DNA of 50,645 nucleotides from the NCBI GenBank assembly GCA_017429285.1, contig JAFRPF010000023.1:1-50645 (forward strand), given 5' to 3'. A program made the translations under genes and the position numbers. This document shows, in pieces, positions 24,633 through 33,402 of the stretch (positions are counted from its first letter, which is position 1; each line of letters opens with the position of its first letter). Origin of the DNA: Bacilli bacterium. GTDB taxonomy: Bacteria; Bacillota_I; Bacilli_A; RFN20; CAG-826. The notes under the pieces were generated by a model. The model was not told the origin of the DNA. It was given only the letters and a program-made list of their open reading frames with translations, and ran no database searches.

Positions 24633-26087
24633 ATGGCGAATTCTGAAGAACTTCAAAAACAAGTCGAACAATACGAACAAGATAAAAAAGCCGGAAAGAA
24701 AAAGCCGAAGAAAAGTGCGTTAAGATACATCTTAAACATTTCCTTCGTTTTAATCGTGACTGCGGTTTCTATTATCTTAACGACTTGGGGTAAGGTTGAT
24801 ATTATTTGGCAAAACTTAATCCGTAGTGATGTCAAATGGATTTTAGCCATTATCGGTGTGATGTCTGGAACTATTTTAATTCGTTCCTTTATCCTTTTCT
24901 GTTTCGCAAGGTTATATACGAGAAATTATCACTTTGTACAAGCGATGGCTTGTGATCAGGTCGGTGTTTTCTATAACGCGGTGACTCCTGGGGCAAGTGG
25001 TGGACAAATCATGCAGGCTTATACTTATAAAAAGCAAGGTTTACATATTTCTTCTGCTGTTAGTGCATTAGCGATGTATTCCATCGTCTTCCAGATTGTT
25101 TTAATCATTTATGGTCTACTTTCATTTATTATGAAATTTGACCTTATTATGTCTATCCCTCCTTTGACCTTGACCTTTGATCAAGTGAAGATTCAAATTC
25201 CACCTTTGTTATTAACAATATTAGGTTTTATTCTTAATATTTCCGTCATCTTATTAGTGTTATTAATGTCCTATTGGCATGGTTTCCATAATTTTATTAT
25301 GGGTCCTGTTATTGCTTTATTACATAAGATTAAACTTGTGAAGAAGCCGGATAAGATGAGAGAAAATTTAAGAATTCAGGTCGAAAACTTCAAAATTGAA
25401 TTTAGAAGATTATGGTCTAACATTCCGTTCTTTATTTTGATCGCGGTTAGTTTCGCATTATATATGACTTTAAAATTCTCCGTTCCATATTTCTGCGGAC
25501 TAGCATTAGGTAGCGAACACCAAGGCATTGGCTATTTCTGGGAGAGCGTCTTCTTAGGAAATTATCACCAGATGATTACTGGATTAATTCCTCTACCAGG
25601 GTCAGCGGGTGTTTCTGAATATTTCTTCACCAAGCTTTTCTATAATGAAACTCATCCGGAATTAGGATTCTATTATATTTCTGCGGAATCTGCCGCGGTT
25701 ATTAAAGAAAGAAGTGGAGAAATTATTACTTCTTACACCATTACCGCCTCCGCTTTATTACTTTGGAGAAGTATTACTTTTATTCTTCCAATCGTCGCCG
25801 CTGGTCTCACCACAGCTTTCTATCACGCTTCACCAAAAGAAGAAGTCGAGAACAGAGGCGATATTCCAAACAGACAAACATTTGTTTCATTACAAAATGA
25901 AACTTACGTGATGAGAAAAGAAGAAGTGGAAGCTTTAATTCAAACTCAAACATTATCTCGTAGAGCAATCATTAATAAACTCAAAGGCAATAACAAAGCG
26001 AAGAAAAAAAGTGGCGATGAATTACCGAAGAATGTCAAAGATGATTATAACAAGATCGATATCAATAGTGAGGATGATTCATTATAA
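24633..26087 (+). CDS. Flippase-like membrane protein (UPF0104/MprF N-domain type)
   Basis: A 484-residue membrane protein of the LPG_synthase_TM (UPF0104/YbhN) family. About eight helices follow a charged N-terminal tail (residues 1-35, Lys/Glu/Gln-rich). Diagnostic phrases are MACDQVGVFYNAVTPGASGG with the following QIMQAY, and ITGLIPLPGSAGVSEYFF, matching the 'P.paGGE..ra' and 'lP.pGg.G..E' signatures. Family members move or modify lipid-linked substrates in the membrane; the lysyl-transferase domain of MprF is absent. The next gene, a diacylglycerol-type glycosyltransferase, starts inside its stop codon (TAATG), so they probably act on one glycolipid pathway. ATG 24633 is chosen because the -10 box lies six bases upstream; an in-frame ATG at 24615 precedes the -10 box. 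Confidence 0.83.
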   Translation: MANSEELQKQVEQYEQDKKAGKKKPKKSALRYILNISFVLIVTAVSIILTTWGKVDIIWQNLIRSDVKWILAIIGVMSGTILIRSFILFCFARLYTRNYHFVQAMACDQVGVFYNAVTPGASGGQIMQAYTYKKQGLHISSAVSALAMYSIVFQIVLIIYGLLSFIMKFDLIMSIPPLTLTFDQVKIQIPPLLLTILGFILNISVILLVLLMSYWHGFHNFIMGPVIALLHKIKLVKKPDKMRENLRIQVENFKIEFRRLWSNIPFFILIAVSFALYMTLKFSVPYFCGLALGSEHQGIGYFWESVFLGNYHQMITGLIPLPGSAGVSEYFFTKLFYNETHPELGFYYISAESAAVIKERSGEIITSYTITASALLLWRSITFILPIVAAGLTTAFYHASPKEEVENRGDIPNRQTFVSLQNETYVMRKEEVEALIQTQTLSRRAIINKLKGNNKAKKKSGDELPKNVKDDYNKIDINSEDDSL

Positions 26088-27262
26088 TGAAAATCGCTAT
26101 TTTTACTGACACATACCCTCCATTTATTAACGGTGTTTCCACATCCTGTTTTAATCTTGTTCAAGTTTTAAAGAAAAACGGACACGATGTTATTGTTGTC
26201 ACCCCACGTAGTGATAACGGAAAATTCGAATTTAAAGACGGAATTATTTATATTCCAGGTTTGGAACTTAAATGGTTATATGGTTATCGTTTAACCGGTT
26301 TTTATAGCAAAAAGATTATTAAAATCTTAAAAGAATTTGGTGTGGAATTAATTCATAACCAAACTGATATTACTGTCGGTCAATTCGCAAGACTTGCAGC
26401 TAGGGAATTAAAAGTTCCGATGATTTATACTTATCACACCGCTTATGAAGATTATACCTATTATTTTGTTCGTGGTTTAATGGATAGAATTGGTAAAAAG
26501 ATGATGAGAGGCTATGCGAAAGGTATCGCTAATAACTGTACAGAATTTATTACCCCATCTATTAAAACCAAAGAATATATGAGAAGCATCGGTAGTGATA
26601 TTTATATTAATGTCGTTCCTACCGGAATTGATTTTTCCATTTTTGATGAGAAATTAATCGATTATCAAAAGCAAAAAGAATTTAAAGAAGCTCACAAAAT
26701 TGATGAAGATGCAAAAGTATTCTTGCTTTTAGGCCGTGTTGCTCAAGAAAAGAGCATGGATGTTTCGATTAAAGGATACGCTGCTTTTATTAATAAACAT
26801 CCTGAGATGAAAACGAAGATGATTGTTGTTGGCGATGGTCCTCAAAGAAATGAATTAGAACTTTTGACTCATGAATTAAAGATAGCGGATAAAGTGGACT
26901 TTATCGGTAAAGTACCAGCTTCAGAAGTACCCTTTTATTACCATTTAGCGGACATTTATACTTCCGCCTCAATTACTGAAACTCAAGGTTTAACATTCAT
27001 GGAAGCCATGGCGAGTAAAACTATTGTTTTAGCGAGATTTGACACTAACCTCGCGGATACGATTACCGATGGACAAAATGGTTTCTTCTTCACAGATGAA
27101 AATTCCTTTATTGAAAAAGTAGAACGTATTTTCGCTTTAGATAACGAAAGCAAAAACAAAGTCATTGAAAATTCTTTAAAAACTGTCGATATGTATTCGA
27201 TCGATAAATTTTATTTAAACATTATGGAGGTTTATAACCGTGCCCTCAAAAAGTTCTGGTAA
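26087..27262 (+). CDS. GT4 glycosyltransferase, diacylglycerol glucosyltransferase-like
   Basis: A 391-residue GT-B enzyme. The N-terminal domain starts IAIFTDTYPPFINGVSTSC and contains MIYTYHTAYEDYTYYF, closely resembling monoglucosyldiacylglycerol synthases of Acholeplasma and Gram-positive cocci. The C-terminal domain has FLLLGRVAQEKSMD, VVGDGPQRNELE and the EX7E motif in ITETQGLTFMEAMASK. It would transfer a sugar to diacylglycerol to make the membrane glycolipid that stabilises the bilayer or anchors lipoteichoic acid; acceptor choice is inferred. It overlaps the flippase-like gene by one base and recX by 23 bases. The recX ribosome site GGAGG (27226-27230) is inside this gene. Confidence 0.85.
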   Translation: MKIAIFTDTYPPFINGVSTSCFNLVQVLKKNGHDVIVVTPRSDNGKFEFKDGIIYIPGLELKWLYGYRLTGFYSKKIIKILKEFGVELIHNQTDITVGQFARLAARELKVPMIYTYHTAYEDYTYYFVRGLMDRIGKKMMRGYAKGIANNCTEFITPSIKTKEYMRSIGSDIYINVVPTGIDFSIFDEKLIDYQKQKEFKEAHKIDEDAKVFLLLGRVAQEKSMDVSIKGYAAFINKHPEMKTKMIVVGDGPQRNELELLTHELKIADKVDFIGKVPASEVPFYYHLADIYTSASITETQGLTFMEAMASKTIVLARFDTNLADTITDGQNGFFFTDENSFIEKVERIFALDNESKNKVIENSLKTVDMYSIDKFYLNIMEVYNRALKKFW

Positions 27263-28046
27263 GATTATCGATAAAATAAAAATTAATAAAAAGAATGTAG
27301 TTATCACCTTTACGGATAAAAGTAAACTTGACTGTGTCCCAGAGGTGATGGCGAACTTTTATTTATATAAAGGTAAAACATTAGATTCTAAAACTGTTGC
27401 GGAAATTAAAAAATATAATGCTTCCGCCTCCCTTTTAAAAGCGGCGATGTCCTTATTAAAAAGAGGGCATTATTCCGAATGGAAGATGAGAGAAAAGCTT
27501 TATAACAAAGAAGCGAAAAAGAGTGATGTCGATAACGTTATTAAAATCTTAAAGAATAACGATCTCATAAATGACAAAATGCTCATTTTAGACACGATAG
27601 AATATGGTAATGAAAGAAATATCGGAAAAAATAAAATAATCGCTGAATTAGTTAGTAAAGGCATATTTAAAGAAAATATTCCTTCAAGCTCCTTTAACAA
27701 AGTTAATGAAAAGAAGAAAGCGATTAATAATTTAGCTAAATTAGAGAAAAAATATGATCGTTTATCCTATGAAGATAAAAAGAAACATATCTATGGCGCT
27801 TTATTATCATTAGGTTTTGATAATGATGTTGCTTTAGAAGCTATTAATAACATCAAACCGATAAAAGATAGTGATGAGAAAAATAAACTAAATAAAGAGT
27901 TTGATAAAGCTTTATTTCGTTATAAAAGAAATTATCAAGGATATGAATTAAAAAATAAAGTAGTGACCTATTTAAAAAACAAAGGATTCAAATTAAAAGA
28001 TATATTAAGAAAGTGGGAAGTTAGTTATGGAGAAAATGATTTCTGA
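27240..28046 (+). CDS. recX: Recombination regulator RecX
   Basis: A 268-residue protein of the length typical for Firmicutes RecX. After an N-terminal beta segment (KIKINKKNVVITFTDKSKLD), three-helix RecX repeats are visible: ASLLKAAMSLLKRGHYSEWK with MREKL, then VIKILKNNDLINDKMLILDT with ERNIGKNKIIAEL, and a degenerate third one. RecX binds RecA filaments and tunes recombination. Start GTG 27240 is chosen because GGAGG at 27226-27230 is nine bases upstream. It is translationally coupled to the GT4 gene upstream and to yhaM downstream (20-base overlap). Confidence 0.87.
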   Translation: MPSKSSGKIIDKIKINKKNVVITFTDKSKLDCVPEVMANFYLYKGKTLDSKTVAEIKKYNASASLLKAAMSLLKRGHYSEWKMREKLYNKEAKKSDVDNVIKILKNNDLINDKMLILDTIEYGNERNIGKNKIIAELVSKGIFKENIPSSSFNKVNEKKKAINNLAKLEKKYDRLSYEDKKKHIYGALLSLGFDNDVALEAINNIKPIKDSDEKNKLNKEFDKALFRYKRNYQGYELKNKVVTYLKNKGFKLKDILRKWEVSYGENDF

Positions 28047-28962
28047 ATTAAACGATGGCATGCATATTAACGGACAATATTTGATCGCTAATAGTGCGAA
28101 ATGCGTCAATAACGTTGGTGCGGCTTATTTAAATTTAGAATTAAAAGATTCTTCTGGTAGCATAAACGCCAAAAAATGGGAAGTTTCTTTGCAAGATGAA
28201 GAAATCTTTAAGGTCGGGAACGTCGTTTCTATCGAAGGCGAAGTTTTAAAATATAAAGAAAGTTTGCAGATTAAAATCTTAAGCGCGGAGGCTGTTAATC
28301 CTAGCGATATCGATGTTGTAAAATTTATTAAACAGCCACCTGTTAATAAAGAAGAATTAATCAAAAGATTTAACGCCCATGTCGAAAGCATCAAAAATGA
28401 AGACTGTCGTAAGATTTTAGATTATTTAATCAAAAGATTATCTCCAAAAATATTTGAATATCCCGCGGCGGTTAGTGTTCATCACGATTATGCCTCTGGT
28501 TTATTGATGCACACTGTCTCTATGGCGGATCATGGTGTTTATTTTTCTAATTATTACCCAGATGTCGATAAAGATATCTTATTAACTGGTATTCTTCTTC
28601 ATGATTTAGGTAAAACTATAGAATTTGAAGGCCCAATTATCTATAAATATTCTCTAGAAGGTAGATTACTAGGCCATATCTCCTTAATGGTTAGTGAAAT
28701 TAGAAGAGCCGCGGAAGGACTAAAGATTACTAGTGAAGTTCCCTTATTACTCGAACATATGGTTTTATCTCATCATGGGCAAATTGAATTTGGCTCCCCC
28801 GTCTTACCGATGACTAAAGAAGCTTTATTACTTTCTATGATTGATAATATCGATAGTAAAATGGTGATCGTGGAAAAAGCTCTAGAAGGAGTAAAACCTG
28901 GTGAATTTTCCTCTAAAGTATTCCCATTAGATAATCGTTTTATCTATAAGCCAAAAGAATAG
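28027..28962 (+). CDS. yhaM: 3'-5' exoribonuclease YhaM
   Basis: A 311-residue protein with the two-domain layout of YhaM (314 residues in Bacillus subtilis). Residues 1-95 are an OB-fold (INGQYLIANSAKCVNNVGAA, WEVSLQDEEIFKVGNVVSIE). The HD hydrolase domain follows: HHDYASGLLMHTVSMADH, GILLHDLGKTIE with the His-Asp pair, and LLEHMVLSHHGQIEFG. It trims RNA, and in vitro DNA, from the 3' end using metal ions in the HD site. It overlaps recX by 20 bases; ATG 28027 has GGGAAG upstream, and ATG 28036 is an alternative. A terminator follows. Confidence 0.9.
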   Translation: MEKMISELNDGMHINGQYLIANSAKCVNNVGAAYLNLELKDSSGSINAKKWEVSLQDEEIFKVGNVVSIEGEVLKYKESLQIKILSAEAVNPSDIDVVKFIKQPPVNKEELIKRFNAHVESIKNEDCRKILDYLIKRLSPKIFEYPAAVSVHHDYASGLLMHTVSMADHGVYFSNYYPDVDKDILLTGILLHDLGKTIEFEGPIIYKYSLEGRLLGHISLMVSEIRRAAEGLKITSEVPLLLEHMVLSHHGQIEFGSPVLPMTKEALLLSMIDNIDSKMVIVEKALEGVKPGEFSSKVFPLDNRFIYKPKE

Positions 28963-28984
28963 TTAAATATTTGTAATTTATAGC

Positions 28985-29012
28985 AAAAAACCCGCGAAAT
29001 GCGGGATTTTTT
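28985..29012. terminator. Bidirectional terminator between yhaM and the HIT gene
   Basis: AAAAAA-CCCGC (28985-28995), loop GAAAT, GCGGG-A-TTTTTT (29001-29012). The A and T runs allow use by both converging genes. Confidence 0.88.
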
Positions 29013-29028
29013 GACTATTAAGGATATT

Positions 29029-29439
29029 TTATAGGTTGTCTTTAATTTCTTTAGCAAGCACTGGTAAATTGAGACCTTCAGAATTATTTTTCATCGTGAT
29101 TTCGATCTCGTTTACATTGCCATAACGTGGAATGACATGAACATGGAAATGCATGACAGTTTGTCCCGCTTCTGGGTAGCAGTTCGCTAAAATATTAACT
29201 CCTCTAGCTCCTAATAATTTGATATCGACTTGTCCGATTCTTTGAGCGACATCCATGACCTTATGCATAATCTCTTGAGGAGTGGTTAAGAAATTATCAA
29301 AATGTTTCTTAGAAACTACAAGAGCGTGGCCTTTAGTGACTTGGCTAATATCTAAAAACGCTAAGACATCGTCATCTTCATATAATTTGTGGCAAGGGAT
29401 TTCCCCGTCTATAATTCTACAGAAAATATCTTTTTCCAT
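29029..29439 (-). CDS. HIT-family nucleotide hydrolase
   Basis: A 136-residue protein carrying the histidine triad HFHVHVIPR (His97, His99, His101), with the usual N-terminal DIFCRIIDGEIPCHKLYEDD and FLDISQVTKGHALVVSKKHF. This is the Hit/YpHit branch of HINT-like enzymes, which hydrolyse nucleoside phosphoramidates or dinucleoside polyphosphates. Length is standard. AGAGGT lies nine bases before ATG. Its -10 box (TATAAT, minus strand 29470-29465) lies beside the terminator of the preceding minus-strand operon, and the best -35 match falls in that hairpin's loop. Confidence 0.92.
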   Translation of the reverse strand: MEKDIFCRIIDGEIPCHKLYEDDDVLAFLDISQVTKGHALVVSKKHFDNFLTTPQEIMHKVMDVAQRIGQVDIKLLGARGVNILANCYPEAGQTVMHFHVHVIPRYGNVNEIEITMKNNSEGLNLPVLAKEIKDNL

Positions 29440-29470
29440 AATTTAAATACCTCTATTTATATTTATTATA

Positions 29471-29501
29471 TAAAGGAAAAAGGAGGTTGTTTAGACCTCC
29501 T
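29471..29501 (-). terminator. Terminator of the foldase operon
   Basis: Minus strand: AGGAGGT, 7-base loop, ACCTCCT (arms 29481-29487 and 29495-29501), then TTTTTCCTTT. Confidence 0.82.
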
Positions 29502-29519
29502 AGTAATTTTTCCTTTTAA

Positions 29520-31286
29520 TTAATCGAAGAGATCTGGATAGTTCTCTTTGAAATAATCGTAGACTTTTGTGTCGTGATATTTAATCGCGGCTTGTTCTAA
29601 CCAGTGTTTCTTAGAAGCACTTTGGTAGGTATCGTTATCAGCGACGACGTGAGCGATATGGTTAATGATATCTTCCTTAGCTTTAGATTCGTATTTTTCT
29701 TCTTCAGCAGGAACGCCTTTCGCTAATTTAGAGCCAGAAACAGCTTCTTCGATTTGGACGACATAATATTTTCCACCTTCGTAGAATAAGATGTCATCGG
29801 TATCTGGAGCAGTACCTTCTTTGCTAGCGACTTTTAAGAAGTAAGAACCATTAATTTTGGCCACTAATTTACTTTCGTTAGCAGGAACGGCATATGTATC
29901 TCCAGCCCATCTATCAACAGTGGAACTATTATCTAATGTGTTAGCCACACCGATATTGAATAAACGTGATTTGATGGTGTCTGGTAAATCGGCTAAACCA
30001 CCGTTTTTAATATACCAACCTTCGGTGACACTTCCGGCTGCGGATTTAATACCGTTTTCTTTAATTTCTTTACCGACTAATGCGTCATATGTATAAGTGC
30101 CTGTGAAGTCACTTTCAATAGAAGCATCGGTGGTGAAGATGGATTGAGTAATCTTTTCAAATTTCGCCATCATATCACCGTAATCGGTACCGGAATAATA
30201 AGCATAGGTGCTACTACTATCAAAGGTTGGATAACCATTGAAAGCTTTTAATGGGAAGCTACCTGGATAAGCAGCGTTAACTGCTTCTAAGTAAGCATGC
30301 GCTTCCGCAGTGACACCTTTATAAGCATTAGAGACCGCTTTGAAATCTTCTAAGGTGATCTTTTCACTACGTTTAACGTTAATAATATTTCTAACGAAAT
30401 ATCTGGTTAAAGCACTTGCGGCTTTATCGTTATTGCTATTCGCGGAAATTGTTAAGACGTTAACTTTACGGGCATAGCTACGTCCGAGTGTGTTATATGA
30501 TTCATCTAACAAATATTGTTCCACTAATAAGTTACGATAAATTTCTGGAACGACTTCGTCTTCAACATAAGTAGCGGTATCACCATTTTGATAGTTCGCT
30601 TTATGTAAGTAACCTTTGGTTTCATCAAAGACATCTTTTTCTTCAACATCAGGAGTAATTAATTTCTTGTCTTCTTCGGTATAAACAACTTGTTTATCCT
30701 TAGCGACAACTTTCTTTAATTGACTTCTTAATTCCGCCATATATTTTTCTTCGTCGAAATAGCCTCTCTTATTGTTATAAGATCCGCCTTTAATGGCATC
30801 ATAGAATGTTTTAGCAATTCTTTCTTCGATGGTGTCCCATTTAGATAAGACACGGTTCTTTTCGCTTTCTTTAGCGTCATCAGTGGTGATTCTTTCGCCA
30901 TCGTTATTGGTGGTCCAATAAGCTTTATGGCCATCGACGAATTGTCTACCTTTAGAACCGTCACCGGTTTTGAAGGATTCAACAGCTTCGCTTAATGTGA
31001 TTTCGCTGTCACCTAAATTTTTAGGATTAGCGACACGGTTATATCTACCAAAAACAGAAACTGAATATTGATAGAGAATTTTGTCTAAGACTGCGCTGGC
31101 TAAGGAACCATCGCGGTAAGCATCTTCGATGATGCTCACTAAATTGTGATAAATTTCATCTTTGCTATCAGAGAAGGAAATAAGTGGGTCGTTATAGTTA
31201 GTTGGTTTGGCTTGAACTTCACCGCCACAGGCGACTAAACCCATAGTGGATAAAAGAGTGACCATTAAGATTTTCTTATTTAACAT
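29520..31286 (-). CDS. Foldase-like lipoprotein without a recognisable PPIase domain
   Basis: A 588-residue lipoprotein, signal peptide ending GLVAC (Cys20). The N-terminal part (SFSDSKDEIYHNLVSIIEDA) resembles the chaperone arm of the parvulin-type protein encoded upstream, and the C-terminal DDILFYEGGKYYVVQIEEAV resembles the end of such domains, but I see no HILV...GGDLG rotamase core in the middle. It may be a chaperone-only paralogue of PrsA; this is inference. ATG 31286 is supported by AAGGAGGT seven bases upstream and by the signal peptide; an in-frame start at 31376 would place unrelated residues before it. It overlaps the upstream gene by 11 bases and ends at a terminator. Confidence 0.65.
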   Translation of the reverse strand: MLNKKILMVTLLSTMGLVACGGEVQAKPTNYNDPLISFSDSKDEIYHNLVSIIEDAYRDGSLASAVLDKILYQYSVSVFGRYNRVANPKNLGDSEITLSEAVESFKTGDGSKGRQFVDGHKAYWTTNNDGERITTDDAKESEKNRVLSKWDTIEERIAKTFYDAIKGGSYNNKRGYFDEEKYMAELRSQLKKVVAKDKQVVYTEEDKKLITPDVEEKDVFDETKGYLHKANYQNGDTATYVEDEVVPEIYRNLLVEQYLLDESYNTLGRSYARKVNVLTISANSNNDKAASALTRYFVRNIINVKRSEKITLEDFKAVSNAYKGVTAEAHAYLEAVNAAYPGSFPLKAFNGYPTFDSSSTYAYYSGTDYGDMMAKFEKITQSIFTTDASIESDFTGTYTYDALVGKEIKENGIKSAAGSVTEGWYIKNGGLADLPDTIKSRLFNIGVANTLDNSSTVDRWAGDTYAVPANESKLVAKINGSYFLKVASKEGTAPDTDDILFYEGGKYYVVQIEEAVSGSKLAKGVPAEEEKYESKAKEDIINHIAHVVADNDTYQSASKKHWLEQAAIKYHDTKVYDYFKENYPDLFD

Positions 31287-33210
31287 AACAGGCACCTCCT
31301 TGTTCATATTGTTCTTTATCGTGAGCAGTACCATATTTGTTGGAGAAGTTAATCTTACAACCTTCTGGTAAGGCACGTTTTAAGGTTTGACGATAAGTAT
31401 GTTGAACTTCTAATAATTCAATATAGGTTTGCCAAACACTTTCCATACCGTCGACTTGTTCTTCGACGTTCTTATTTCTTTGGACAGCAATGTAATTATC
31501 AATTAAACCTAATAATTCTTTGGTTTCATCACCAGAGAAATCGGTATCACGATTTGTGGTTAAGGATTCATATAAACGATAGTCATATGTCTTATCAAAA
31601 CCTTTAATCGCCGATTTAACTGTATCAATACGGGTATTGTAATCGGAAGGATTGGTGGAATAGATGAAGTTCACATATGTGTTCTTTTCTTTTCCTCTTA
31701 ATTCTTCTTTAACATCTTCACCAGTACCATAGGTTGGATAACCCGCTTCACCTGGTTTAAAGCTGGTGTAGTAATCTTCTAATGAAACATCGTTTGGGCC
31801 AGCAGAGAATTCATAAACGGATTTTTGAACCACCATTAAGTGGATACCGAATTGGCTACGAACACCAATAATGACGTTTCCGGATTCATCAGATAAAACT
31901 TTTTCATTTTCTCTATCTGTTCCAGAGAAATTATCATTTGCTTTAAAGCCTGGTAATAATCCGTAATTGATAATCTTTTCACCGGTTTCGATACTTTCAT
32001 AAGCATCTTCACCAGTATAGTAACTAGAAGAGCTAGTTGGATCTAATGTTTCACCTGTTAAAGCAACGGATGGACGAGAACCATTTGTAATAACAAAGAT
32101 GGAGTGGTTATTGAAGAATCTATTCCATAATAAGTTTCTTGGATAAATAGCGGCTTTGCCGTCTTCAACTTGTAAACCAGTTTCTTTGTTAGCTTCTAAG
32201 TTAGCAACTTCGCCTAATTCAACAGCCACGGAATAAGGAATTTCCGCGATGCCTTTAGCAGTGAAATATGTCGCGACACTTTCATCAGAACCTTTTTGCG
32301 CTGATTTATTTAAAGCTAAGGCTTCGCTAATAACTGAGTTAGCTTTATCGCCTTTATGATTAATAATGGCGTCATAGGCATAAATGCCTAATTGGAATTC
32401 ATTGACCATTCCTAATGAACCATTGGTGATCGCGTTAGTCATTAAACCGACATCACCATAGCTACTGGAAGATGAATCTTCACTTTTCTCTTTAGCAACT
32501 GTACCAAAGTTATCACCACGAGCAAGTCTTTGGATAACTTCGCTTAATAATGTCGCTTGAGAAGCGGTGACTGTACCACGTGTGTAATCACTTGCGCCGT
32601 CTTCGACTTTAACTAAGATGTGACGCACATGATATGGGAATCTAGAAGATACTTTAGATTCAGCAGCAGTACCATCGGTTTTAACACCGAGATATTCTCT
32701 TTTTAATTCATCTTTGTGCTGTTCATAGAACCAGTCTTCGATTTCTTCTTTTTCTAATTCATAAATGTATGTTTGGAGAAGTTCTTCTTCATCCTTAACA
32801 TTTTTACTAGAGAGAATGGATTGCCATTCAGTCTGGTAACTTGTTCCATTTGTTTTCGCATTTCCTCTTGCGGTCTTTTTGGAACCTTCAACATTGTCTT
32901 TAGCTTCACTGACGATACGGTTATAGTTCTTCTTAATACCTTTTAATCCTTCAGTTCCTTTTGGATCCTTTTGGAAGGCATTACGGATGAGAACTTCCAT
33001 AACTTGGTCATAGTATTTAGCAATACCATCTGAACTCTTCTTGTAATCATCGTAGATTTCATCTATAGAGATTGACATAGAAGTGTCGTTGGCTCCGGTG
33101 AATTCAACAAGATTTGACTTATCTTTAGTCACTGTTGAACCACAAGCACTAAGACCCATAGCAGCAATGAAACTAGTAACTAATCCGAGTGATAGTTTAC
33201 TTTTTTTCAT
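31276..33210 (-). CDS. PrsA-like foldase lipoprotein with parvulin domain
   Basis: A 644-residue lipoprotein with signal peptide ending GLSAC (Cys23). After a helical region (about 30-190) it has a parvulin/PpiC rotamase domain near 193-265: FPYHVRHILVKVEDG, then SEVIQRLARGDNFGTVAKEK, SEDSSSSSYGDVGLM, which follows the family's 'HIL......A..i...l..G.dF..lA...S.d......gGdlG'. It should assist folding of secreted proteins outside the membrane, as PrsA does. It is about twice the length of Bacillus PrsA; the long C-terminal half also contains VIIGVRSQFGIHLMVVQKS, resembling a second degenerate parvulin-like end. AAGAAGGAG precedes ATG 33210. It heads a two-gene operon with the similar lipoprotein downstream. 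Confidence 0.78.
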   Translation of the reverse strand: MKKSKLSLGLVTSFIAAMGLSACGSTVTKDKSNLVEFTGANDTSMSISIDEIYDDYKKSSDGIAKYYDQVMEVLIRNAFQKDPKGTEGLKGIKKNYNRIVSEAKDNVEGSKKTARGNAKTNGTSYQTEWQSILSSKNVKDEEELLQTYIYELEKEEIEDWFYEQHKDELKREYLGVKTDGTAAESKVSSRFPYHVRHILVKVEDGASDYTRGTVTASQATLLSEVIQRLARGDNFGTVAKEKSEDSSSSSYGDVGLMTNAITNGSLGMVNEFQLGIYAYDAIINHKGDKANSVISEALALNKSAQKGSDESVATYFTAKGIAEIPYSVAVELGEVANLEANKETGLQVEDGKAAIYPRNLLWNRFFNNHSIFVITNGSRPSVALTGETLDPTSSSSYYTGEDAYESIETGEKIINYGLLPGFKANDNFSGTDRENEKVLSDESGNVIIGVRSQFGIHLMVVQKSVYEFSAGPNDVSLEDYYTSFKPGEAGYPTYGTGEDVKEELRGKEKNTYVNFIYSTNPSDYNTRIDTVKSAIKGFDKTYDYRLYESLTTNRDTDFSGDETKELLGLIDNYIAVQRNKNVEEQVDGMESVWQTYIELLEVQHTYRQTLKRALPEGCKINFSNKYGTAHDKEQYEQGGACYVK

Positions 33211-33248
33211 GTCTCTTTTTACTCCTTCTTCTGAATAATAGCGGTAAT

Positions 33249-33278
33249 ATTCTAAAATATTATTTATTCTTAATGCAA
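33249..33278 (-). promoter_or_regulatory. Promoter of the foldase operon
   Basis: Minus strand: TTGCAT (33278-33273), 18 bases, TAGAAT (33254-33249). Upstream, between the two divergent promoters, ATTACT-T-AGTAAT (33294-33306) is a perfect inverted repeat. Confidence 0.55.
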
Positions 33279-33349
33279 CAAAAATTAAAACTTATTACTT
33301 AGTAATGGTGACATTGGCTATAAAAAATCAAATTTATTTATCGTATTAA

Positions 33350-33378
33350 TTGAAAATAGACATGCATGTTTGTAGAAT
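33350..33378 (+). promoter_or_regulatory. Promoter of the SUF operon with palindrome in the spacer
   Basis: TTGAAA (33350-33355), 17 bases, TAGAAT (33373-33378). The spacer contains the perfect 10-base palindrome ACATGCATGT (33360-33369), a candidate repressor site. Confidence 0.65.
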
Positions 33379-33402
33379 AATAGCCGATTTGAGGTGAAGG
33401 AT

